Of a stretch of 18,206 nucleotides of DNA, positions 7,650 to 14,464 are shown in pieces. The notes beneath the pieces were generated by a model. That model saw nothing but the letters and a program-made list of their open reading frames with translations. It was not told the origin of the DNA and made no database searches. The stretch is from HGM05232 sp036661515 (GTDB lineage Bacteria > Bacteroidota > Bacteroidia > Bacteroidales > Muribaculaceae), in contig JAVWYO010000041.1 in NCBI GenBank assembly GCA_036661515.1, forward strand, positions 1 to 18,206, given 5' to 3'. Every line of letters begins with the position of its first letter. Position 1 is the first letter of the stretch. The translations under genes were made by a program, and so were the position numbers.

Positions 7650-8266
7650 AAAATTACATAACAAAAATACCTTTATATATTGGAATGGCAATAGCTATTA
7701 TTGCCATAGCATTTATGGCAATAATATTGTCAAGATGCGCAACAAATAATTTTTTAATTACAATGCAATTTGCGTTCTTTCGCATATAGCCCTACGACAC
7801 TATTTACAAACCCTTTATAGTATTACCTATCAATGTGTAGCTAAACACCTCATCACAGGCAAGTTTTGTAAACGACACTACTCGTGCAAAGGGTAATGAA
7901 TGGATAAATGTGTATTATCCAAGATATAAAGCGACTATATATTGTAGTTATGTACCAGTGACACGTAGCACAATAGAGAAGCATATTAGTAATCGCATTG
8001 AACGTATAATGCTTAATGCCAATAATACGGTACCACGCAATGTTGTATTTGAAGATTCTGTTAATCACAAAAGTGCATCATTATTTTTCACTCCAGCCGA
8101 AAGCATAACTCCGTTGCAATTTATTGCCACAGATAGCATTAATTACTTGTTCTCTGGAGCAGTATATTTCGACAATAAAATTACTGAGGACTCTATTTCA
8201 CCAGTTATTGATTATCTAACTGATGACATTGTGCATCTTCTTCAGAATTTAAAGATTAACGACTAA
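7646..8266 (+). pseudogene. gldD: gldD, gliding-motility lipoprotein, interrupted by two in-frame TAG codons
   Basis: One reading frame runs from the ATG at 7646 (overlapping the gldE stop) to TAA at 8264-8266, but it contains TAG at 7787-7789 and 7838-7840. Around them the GldD pattern persists: a hydrophobic N terminus with a lipobox-like ILSRC, FFRI just before the first TAG, PYDTIYKPF between the two, then WINVYYPRYKATIYCSY, ITPLQFIATDS, and DSISPVIDYLTDDIVHLL near the end. The length fits the family (about 200 residues). No frameshift is needed; GAG to TAG would explain each stop. The segment between Cys and FFRI lacks the proline-rich stretch I would expect. A GTG at 7910 could start a 118-residue C-terminal fragment without a signal peptide. 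The final TAATG overlaps the next gene's start. Normally GldD is an envelope lipoprotein acting with GldE. Sequencing error or readthrough cannot be excluded. Confidence 0.8.
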
Positions 8267-8907
8267 TGGCATTTTACAAAGATATAGCCTATGAAAACGG
8301 CACTCACATATATCAGTGGCGCATCAATGAATCGGTTGACGACCTACGCTATATGTGCCTACATCGTGGAATAGATATTGAAGAGATAGATAATGTAACA
8401 GCAAAAAGTCGCCAAGCAGAAATGCTTGCCGAGCGATTATTGTTACAACTTATTTTTGGTAAAAATGTGACTTTGATACATAATGCCGATGGAGCACCAT
8501 GCGTGCTTGAATCGGATTATAACATAAGCATCACACACACTTCGGGCATAGTGTGCGTGGCTACCCACCCCACACAACGTATTGGTATAGATATCGAACA
8601 AATTAGAACTCGTGTAATAAAAGTTCGCAACAAGTTTCTTAATGACCATGAAAAGCAGTGGATTTTAGAAGATGATGTAACAGCCAACTTAATTGCATGG
8701 ACAGCAAAAGAAGCCCTTTTTAAAATCATTCCAGAGAATGAAATTGATTTTAAGGAGCATCTACAACTTGAGTCTTTTACTTCTCAAGAAAGTGGACAGT
8801 TTACATTTAAAGGCACCGACACTCGTACTACCACGCCACGCACTTATGACATTATTACGAATATAGAACTTGAATATATATTATCTCTTGCAATTGCAAG
8901 ATTATAA
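8266..8907 (+). CDS. 4'-phosphopantetheinyl transferase superfamily protein
   Basis: This 213-residue enzyme should transfer the phosphopantetheine arm of CoA to a conserved serine of acyl or peptidyl carrier proteins in the cytoplasm. The family motifs are present: SITHT at 88-92, GIDIE at 107-111 (Mg2+-binding Asp109 and Glu111), and WTAKEALFK at 145-153 (Glu149 as third metal ligand/base). Size and motif spacing are of the Sfp/EntD-like kind rather than the short AcpS type, although the N-terminal half is poorly conserved. Its ATG overlaps the gldD stop (TAATG), implying translational coupling. The position after gldE-gldD is one I recall as common in Bacteroidota. Carrier-protein target is unknown; no synthase is nearby. 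Confidence 0.88.
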   Translation: MAFYKDIAYENGTHIYQWRINESVDDLRYMCLHRGIDIEEIDNVTAKSRQAEMLAERLLLQLIFGKNVTLIHNADGAPCVLESDYNISITHTSGIVCVATHPTQRIGIDIEQIRTRVIKVRNKFLNDHEKQWILEDDVTANLIAWTAKEALFKIIPENEIDFKEHLQLESFTSQESGQFTFKGTDTRTTTPRTYDIITNIELEYILSLAIARL

Positions 8908-8934
8908 AACAAATAAATAAATAACTCTCAGAAT

Positions 8935-10608
8935 ATGAATTTTCGCACTAAAAGACTCACATTGAGTTTAAAACTAATTTTTATTTTAATTTTGTGCATC
9001 TGCGCTATTTTTCCAGCCTTCTCTTGTACGAGTCTTCTCGTTGGTAAAAAAGCATCAGCCGATGGTAGTACAATGATTACCTATGCAGCCGATTCTCATG
9101 TGCTTTATGGTGAACTATATTCACAACCAGCCAAGAATCATGCAAAAGGTGCGATGCGAGAAATACGTGAATGGGACACAAATAAACGACTTGGTGAAAT
9201 TCCCGAAGTGCCACACACATATTCTGTAGTCGGGAACATGAATGAGCATCAAGTGTCTATCTCGGAATCAACATGGGGTGGACGGCCAGAATTAGCCGAT
9301 ACTACTGCAATAATGGATTATGGTTCATTAATATATGTTGGTCTCCAACGCAGTAAAACGGCACGCGAAGCAATCAAAGTGATGACTACGCTTGTAGAAA
9401 AACATGGCTATTATAGCTCAGGCGAGTCATTTTCAATAGCCGACCCAAATGAGGTGTGGATTATGGAAATGATAAGTAAAGGCACTGATGAAAAAGGTGC
9501 CGTTTGGGTTGCTTGTCGCATTCCTGATGACTGCATTGCAGGGCATGCCAATCATGCACGTATTCATCAATTTCCATTAAAAGATTCTGAGAATTGTATT
9601 TATTCAAAAGATGTAATAAAATTTGCTCGCAAGAAAGGATATTTCAGCGGGAATGATAAAGATTTTAGCTTTTCAAAGGCTTATGCCATTCTTGATGATG
9701 GTGCACTTCGTGGTTGCGAAGCACGTGTGTGGGCATTCTACAATACATTTGCCAAAGGTATGGATAGATATTTGCCATATCTCAATGGAGAAAAGGCAGA
9801 GATACTTCCACTCTATATAAAGCCTGACAAAAAGATTAATGTTCGTGATATGCAATCAATGATGCGCAATCACTTTGAGGATACACCCTACGACATGACA
9901 AAAGATATTGGTGCTGGTGCATGGAAAGTTCCATATCGTTATCGTCCTTTGACTTTTAAAGTTGATGGAGTAGAATACTATAATGAGCGTGCCATTGCCA
10001 CACAGCAAACGGGATTTTCATTTGTATCTCAAATGCGTAGTTGGTTACCAAATGTTGTTGGAGGGATTCTTTGGTTTGGTGTTGATGATGCAAATACTTG
10101 CGTTTATACCCCCATGTATTGTGCTATGACTGAAATACCTAATTGTTATGCACCAGGTAATGGTGACCTATACACTTTTTCGTGGACATCGGCATTCTGG
10201 GTGCACAACTGGGTAGCTAATCAAGCCTACAATAGATATTCATTAATGATACCCGATATTAGGAAATTGCAAACCAATCTTGAAGATAATATAGAGAAAT
10301 TGCAACCAGAAATTGAGGCAACGGCACTTAAATTATGCGCCGATTCTACAGCCAATAGCGCAATGAAATATCTCAACAACTATTCAAGATTAGTTGCAGA
10401 ATCTTCGACAACCGAATTTCGTAAATTAGGGGAATATCTTCTTGTAAAATATCTTGATGGGAATATGAAGAAAGAACGCGCAGGCAAATTTGAACGCACA
10501 AGTGATAATTATCCTGTATATCCTTATTTTCCAGGTTATGATAAAAAATATTACGAATCAATCGTAAAAGAAACTGGCACTCACTTAAAGGTAAAAGAGT
10601 TGCACTAA
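8935..10608 (+). CDS. secreted C69-family dipeptidase
   Basis: This is a 557-residue Ntn-fold hydrolase of peptidase family C69 (PepD-like), which cleaves dipeptides and is exported here. A signal peptide covers about residues 1-30 (hydrophobic core LIFILILCICAIF, end FPAFS). Cys31, immediately after it (CTSLLVGKKASADGSTM), is the family's N-terminal nucleophile. AFSC is not a good lipobox because Phe is at -2, so this is better read as signal cleavage exposing the catalytic cysteine than as a lipoprotein. Other family-like stretches are HTYSVVGNMNEHQVSISEST, WIMEMI and CIAGHANHARI. It starts 27 bp after the transferase gene with no promoter box seen, so it is likely the last gene of the gldE operon. 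Confidence 0.9.
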   Translation: MNFRTKRLTLSLKLIFILILCICAIFPAFSCTSLLVGKKASADGSTMITYAADSHVLYGELYSQPAKNHAKGAMREIREWDTNKRLGEIPEVPHTYSVVGNMNEHQVSISESTWGGRPELADTTAIMDYGSLIYVGLQRSKTAREAIKVMTTLVEKHGYYSSGESFSIADPNEVWIMEMISKGTDEKGAVWVACRIPDDCIAGHANHARIHQFPLKDSENCIYSKDVIKFARKKGYFSGNDKDFSFSKAYAILDDGALRGCEARVWAFYNTFAKGMDRYLPYLNGEKAEILPLYIKPDKKINVRDMQSMMRNHFEDTPYDMTKDIGAGAWKVPYRYRPLTFKVDGVEYYNERAIATQQTGFSFVSQMRSWLPNVVGGILWFGVDDANTCVYTPMYCAMTEIPNCYAPGNGDLYTFSWTSAFWVHNWVANQAYNRYSLMIPDIRKLQTNLEDNIEKLQPEIEATALKLCADSTANSAMKYLNNYSRLVAESSTTEFRKLGEYLLVKYLDGNMKKERAGKFERTSDNYPVYPYFPGYDKKYYESIVKETGTHLKVKELH

Positions 10609-10614
10609 TCTCGT

Positions 10615-11526
10615 TTAGGAGATAACTACTTTATGTTTCCAACGATTGTGTGTCCACAACCATAGTGAAGGGTCGCGCTTTATGCTTGCCTCTAAAAATG
10701 TGGCATAGCAATCGGTTATGGATATTGATTGATTTTCAGTAGGATTAAATAGAATTTTGCGAATAGTTATTTTATAATAGCCTCGTTTAATCTTTTCAAG
10801 GTCGAAATATAGCGTATCTAAGTCAAGTTTACGGGCAATGGTTTCACTCCCTGTAATAAATGCAGTGTCGTGATTGAGAAATTTCATCACATGGTTGACA
10901 TCACTACCACTTGGATGCTGGTCAGAAATAAATCCTGTGATAGAGCATATCCCTTTTTGCTTTAGTTTTATGAGATCACGAAATGCGCTTTTCTTTGTAA
11001 AGCAACAAGAGTTGAACCTACCACGAAGATGCAAGAAAAATGTGTCAAACCACTTATTACGTAAGGGACGATATATCTGAGCAAACACACATTTATCGTC
11101 GTTACTATGGCGTGACCACAACGTTAGCGAAGTGATGTACTCCCAGTTACCATAATGCCCTGCAAGCATCATCATTGACCGACCTTTGTCAAATCCTTCG
11201 TCAATTATTTCAACGCCTTCAAATATCATTCTACGGCGCATCTCTTCATCACTAATGTGAAGTAGTTTTATCGTTTCAACAAAGAAATCGGCAAAATGCC
11301 TATAAAAATCTTTCACAATCAGCGAAATGTCTTTTTCGCTTTTCTCAGGAAATGATTCTGAAACATTTTTTCTTACAATCTTCACTCGATAACGCACAAC
11401 ATGGAATATTACGAAATATAGGAAATCCGAAATCCGATAAAGTGCCCAAAAGGGTAATAATGCAGTAGCATGCAATAACACATTTAGGGGGAAATAGATA
11501 ATATTTAATTTCGTGGTACTATTCAT
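10615..11526 (-). CDS. lysophospholipid/lipid A-type acyltransferase (LpxL/HtrB-like)
   Basis: This 303-residue protein fits the bacterial lipid A biosynthesis acyltransferase family. It has a hydrophobic N-terminal anchor (about 8-45), the catalytic H(X)4E motif in LAGHYGNWE (His124, Glu129), a downstream SDQHPS motif at 201-206, and the C-terminal WLWTHNRWK motif usual for the family. It should add a secondary acyl chain to lipid A, or to a related envelope lipid, at the inner face of the inner membrane. It starts 3 bp after the mtaB stop, so the two genes form an operon. The dipeptidase gene converges on it with 6 bp between stop codons. The acyl acceptor is not proven by sequence. Confidence 0.88.
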   Translation of the reverse strand: MNSTTKLNIIYFPLNVLLHATALLPFWALYRISDFLYFVIFHVVRYRVKIVRKNVSESFPEKSEKDISLIVKDFYRHFADFFVETIKLLHISDEEMRRRMIFEGVEIIDEGFDKGRSMMMLAGHYGNWEYITSLTLWSRHSNDDKCVFAQIYRPLRNKWFDTFFLHLRGRFNSCCFTKKSAFRDLIKLKQKGICSITGFISDQHPSGSDVNHVMKFLNHDTAFITGSETIARKLDLDTLYFDLEKIKRGYYKITIRKILFNPTENQSISITDCYATFLEASIKRDPSLWLWTHNRWKHKVVIS

Positions 11527-11529
11527 ATA

Positions 11530-12840
11530 TTAATGTGCATTGATTGTCATATCCTTAGCATTAAATGAGTCAAGCGTAACAATGCCTACTTTATTAATCA
11601 TAGCATTATCAAGATTGACTTCCACTTTTAGATAATTATCGGTAAATCCGTGCATAGGTTTGCCATCATGTGGCTGTTCAAATAACACACTTCGCTGAGT
11701 ACCAATAAATCGTTCAGTAAAAGCCGTTAACTTTTGCGTTGACAGTTCAAGCATGCGATGTGTGCGCTTATTTTTTGTCTTTGGGTCAACCACATGCTCT
11801 ATGCTTAATGCTCTTGTACCAGGACGTTCTGAATATGGAAATATATGAAGTCTTGAAATATCAATAGACTGGCAGAAAGCATAAGATTGTTCAAATAAAT
11901 CATCTGTTTCACCACGTGCACCCACTATAAGGTCAACGCCAATAAAGGCATGTGGAATTACTTTGCGTATCTTATCGACTTTAGAAGCAAACAAAGCAGT
12001 ATCATAATGCCGGCGCATTAACTTCAATACTTCATCACTTCCACATTGCAATGGAATGTGGAAATGAGGCATGAAACTACGTGATTGTGCCACCCACTCT
12101 ATTATTTCGTCGGTTAAAAGATTAGGCTCTATCGATGAAATTCTATATCGCTCTATACCCTCTACTTTATCAAGAGCTTGTATTAATTCAAAAAAGGTTT
12201 CATCGGTTCCTTTGCCAAAATCTCCAATATTCACACCCGTTATTATAATTTCTTTCCCACCCTCAGCTGCAACATTTTGAGCTTGAGTAACGAGGTCGAC
12301 AATGTGTCCACTTCGGCTGCGCCCTCTCGCAATGGGGATTGTGCAATAGCTACAATAATAATCGCATCCATCTTGCACCTTTAAAAAATACCGTGTTCTA
12401 TCACCACGTGAACATGATGGGCTGAATGTGCTTATATCCTTTGATGGCGTGATTGCTATTGTAGATGTACGCGTTGCTATCCAAGAATCAAGATATTTAG
12501 AGATGTCAAGTTTCTGTTCACTCCCAAGAACTATGTCAACGCCTTTAATTTTGGCTATTTCAGTCCCTTTTAGCTGCGCATAGCACCCCGTGACAATCAT
12601 TAGAGCGTCGGGATACTTATTTATGAGATGGCGTATATTTTGACGACATTTTTTGTCAGCAAGTTCAGTAACACTGCATGTGTTTACTACACATATATCT
12701 GGTATTTCATCACTTTTAGCTCGTCTAAACCCACGATCGGCAAGAATCTTGCCAATGGTAGAAGTTTCTGCAAAATTGAGTTTACACCCAAGCGTGTGAT
12801 ATTCTACTGTACCATTTTGAAATGTAGAATTATCTATCAT
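11530..12840 (-). CDS. mtaB: tRNA t6A37 methylthiotransferase MtaB
   Basis: This is a 436-residue radical-SAM enzyme that converts N6-threonylcarbamoyladenosine at tRNA position 37 to its 2-methylthio form. The N-terminal UPF0004 domain carries the three cysteines of the auxiliary [4Fe-4S] cluster: Cys19 in LGCKLN, Cys55 in VNTCSVT, Cys86 in TGCYAQ. The radical-SAM motif CxxxCxxC is at Cys159, Cys163 and Cys166 (DGCDYYCSYCTIP). A TRAM-like domain occupies about residues 375-436. LGCKLN with N, and the overall length, favour MtaB over MiaB or RimO. A TAnnTTTG box lies 49 bp upstream of the start. It is co-transcribed with the acyltransferase, a combination that probably reflects local operon packing rather than shared function. 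Confidence 0.92.
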   Translation of the reverse strand: MIDNSTFQNGTVEYHTLGCKLNFAETSTIGKILADRGFRRAKSDEIPDICVVNTCSVTELADKKCRQNIRHLINKYPDALMIVTGCYAQLKGTEIAKIKGVDIVLGSEQKLDISKYLDSWIATRTSTIAITPSKDISTFSPSCSRGDRTRYFLKVQDGCDYYCSYCTIPIARGRSRSGHIVDLVTQAQNVAAEGGKEIIITGVNIGDFGKGTDETFFELIQALDKVEGIERYRISSIEPNLLTDEIIEWVAQSRSFMPHFHIPLQCGSDEVLKLMRRHYDTALFASKVDKIRKVIPHAFIGVDLIVGARGETDDLFEQSYAFCQSIDISRLHIFPYSERPGTRALSIEHVVDPKTKNKRTHRMLELSTQKLTAFTERFIGTQRSVLFEQPHDGKPMHGFTDNYLKVEVNLDNAMINKVGIVTLDSFNAKDMTINAH

Positions 12841-12888
12841 TTACTATAAGATATTTTCCTTATTAATAATAATTAGCTGATTTACTGG

Positions 12889-12896
12889 CAAATGTA
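12889..12896 (-). promoter_or_regulatory. probable -7 box for the mtaB operon
   Basis: The minus strand reads TACATTTG at 12889-12896, matching TAnnTTTG. No convincing TTTG is found 19 bp upstream. The box ends 48 bp before the mtaB ATG, and the repeat array at 12916-12942 covers the -33 position and the region just upstream. Confidence 0.5.
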
Positions 12897-12915
12897 ATAT
12901 ACTTGCAAACTTGGT

Positions 12916-12942
12916 TTACGCACATTACGCACGTTACGCACC
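12916..12942. repeat. three tandem 9-bp repeats (TTACGCACN)
   Basis: TTACGCACA, TTACGCACG and TTACGCACC run head to tail without a gap. On the minus strand the unit is NGTGCGTAA. The array covers the -33 region of the probable mtaB promoter and shares its TGCGTA core and 9-bp spacing with the repeats at 1-16. It could be a protein-binding site or a dispersed intergenic repeat. Confidence 0.75.
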
Positions 12943-12944
12943 CT

Positions 12945-13015
12945 TTTTTCGCATTTAATTACATTCTTGAAAATTGTAAAGTTATAACTAAAGCAAAACA
13001 TTTTGATGCGAAAAA
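12945..13015. other. spaced 10-bp inverted repeat between ugd and mtaB
   Basis: TTTTTCGCAT (12945-12954) and ATGCGAAAAA (13006-13015) are perfect reverse complements separated by 51 nt. The pair occupies most of the 184-bp gap between ugd and mtaB. The right arm in the minus-strand transcript ends in A residues rather than U, so it does not look like an intrinsic terminator. It may be chance in AT-rich DNA or a weak structure at the 3' end of the ugd transcript. Confidence 0.4.
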
Positions 13016-13024
13016 TGCACTACT

Positions 13025-14359
13025 TCAAGAAAATTTAGAAACTTTACCAATACAAATATAATTAAATCCAGCCTCATGAAGTTCATGAACATCATATATA
13101 TTTCGTCCATCTAAGACTACATCACCACACATAGCTTTCTTAATAACACCCCAAGCAGGCACTCTAAATTCCTTCCACTCCGTCACTACCATAAGAGCAT
13201 CGGCATCGAGCACAGCATCGTACATATCCTTTGCATATATAATGCTATCGCCAAGTTTGCGCTTAGCTTCTTCAATAGCGATAGGGTCATAAGTTCTAAT
13301 AATGCACCCACAATCGAGTAATGATTTAATGATTACAAGAGATGGTGCTTCACGCATATCGTCGGTTTCAGGCTTGAAAGCAAGTCCCCACACAGCAATT
13401 GTCTTTCCCTTTAGAGCCTCAACAGACCCAAAATGTGCCACTAACTTATTGAAAAGTATATGTTTTTGATCTTCATTTACAGCCTCAACAGCTTCAATAA
13501 CCCGCAAACTACTCCCATTAAGTCGAGCGGTGTGGATTAGTGCTTTCACATCTTTTGGGAAGCAACTTCCACCATATCCACAACCAGGATAAAGGAATTT
13601 GCTCCCTATGCGAGAATCGCTTGCGATACCTTTGCGCACCATTCCAACGTTAGCTCCCACAATCTCACAAAGATTAGCAATATCGTTCATAAAGCTAATG
13701 CGAGTAGCAAGCATTGCATTTGCGGCATATTTCGTCATTTCAGCACTTGGAATATCCATAAACAGGATTCTAAAGCTATTAAGCATAAATGGCTTATATA
13801 GGCGCTCCATCAACTTTCTTGCATCTTCGGAATCGGTACCAACAACGACACGATCGGGACTCATAAAGTCCTTTATAGCAGCACCCTCTTTCAGAAATTC
13901 GGGATTTGATGCAACATCAAATTTTATATCAACGCCACGCTTGGCAAGTTCCTCCTCTATTACAACCTTAATCTTGCTTGCAGTGCCAACAGGCACAGTA
14001 CTCTTTGTAACGACAAGAATATATTTATTCATATATTTCCCAATGGTGCGAGCAACATCGAGTACATATTTTAGGTCAGCACTTCCATCTTCATCGCTCG
14101 GAGTGCCCACAGCACTAAAGACAATATCTACTTTTGGAAGTACCTCCATTAAATCGTCATAAAATGATAATCTACCTGTCTTTTTGTTACGCTCAACAAG
14201 CTCTTCAAGACCAGGTTCATATATAGGGAGAATTCCGTTCTTTAGATTCTCAATCTTTTGTTTATCTATATCAACGCAAAATACGTTTGTCCCCGACTCA
14301 GCAAAGCATGTGCCAGTTACTAATCCCACATATCCAGTACCAACAATTGCTACATTCAT
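13025..14359 (-). CDS. ugd: UDP-glucose 6-dehydrogenase
   Basis: This 444-residue cytoplasmic enzyme oxidises UDP-glucose to UDP-glucuronate with two NAD+, providing a precursor for capsule and exopolysaccharide. The N-terminal Rossmann motif GTGYVGLVTG starts at residue 7. SSTVPVGT-type sequence appears as KSTVPVGT at 119-126. The central domain has EMTKYAANA (Lys210, Asn214), and the catalytic Cys266 sits in GYGGSCFPKD (261-270). The C-terminal UDP-binding domain includes WGLAFKPETDDMREAPS. Length and all key residues are intact. UDP-ManNAc dehydrogenases (WecC-like) are relatives, but the GYGGSCFPKD form and length favour Ugd. It lies 105 bp after the second Wzc-like kinase gene, with no clear promoter or terminator in the gap, so it is probably co-transcribed with it. 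Confidence 0.92.
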   Translation of the reverse strand: MNVAIVGTGYVGLVTGTCFAESGTNVFCVDIDKQKIENLKNGILPIYEPGLEELVERNKKTGRLSFYDDLMEVLPKVDIVFSAVGTPSDEDGSADLKYVLDVARTIGKYMNKYILVVTKSTVPVGTASKIKVVIEEELAKRGVDIKFDVASNPEFLKEGAAIKDFMSPDRVVVGTDSEDARKLMERLYKPFMLNSFRILFMDIPSAEMTKYAANAMLATRISFMNDIANLCEIVGANVGMVRKGIASDSRIGSKFLYPGCGYGGSCFPKDVKALIHTARLNGSSLRVIEAVEAVNEDQKHILFNKLVAHFGSVEALKGKTIAVWGLAFKPETDDMREAPSLVIIKSLLDCGCIIRTYDPIAIEEAKRKLGDSIIYAKDMYDAVLDADALMVVTEWKEFRVPAWGVIKKAMCGDVVLDGRNIYDVHELHEAGFNYICIGKVSKFS

Positions 14360-14464
14360 TGTATTGTATATTTTTTATTAGGTTTATATTAGTATTTCAA
14401 ATTTACGAATTTTTTAAACACGTCCACTATTTTTGCGCAACAAAAACATCATTTTATCATAATA

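Noticed and set aside
7787..7840. Genome-wide reassignment of TAG, or pyrrolysine insertion, to explain gldD
   Set aside because: The genes at 1326-2492 and 5184-6089 end at TAG at the expected family length or before another near stop, and no pyrrolysine genes are seen here.
7910..8266. 118-residue frame as a separate new small gene
   Set aside because: It is in frame with the upstream gldD segment and aligns to the C-terminal part of GldD, so it is treated as part of the interrupted gene, though reinitiation at GTG 7910 is possible.
9001..9036. C69 dipeptidase as a lipoprotein with a lipobox at Cys31
   Set aside because: The residues before Cys31 are AFS, with Phe at -2, which does not fit a lipobox, and Cys31 is needed as the catalytic N-terminal nucleophile.
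13599..14162. 187-residue plus-strand open frame
   Set aside because: It is fully antisense to ugd, which has all its catalytic motifs; low-complexity Ser/Thr/Ile composition is typical of a shadow.
14430..14446. TTTTTG-CGCAA-CAAAAA symmetrical hairpin between the Wzc-like gene and ugd as a terminator
   Set aside because: The stem is six A/T-rich pairs with no U run after it on either strand, so it does not support separating ugd from the kinase gene.
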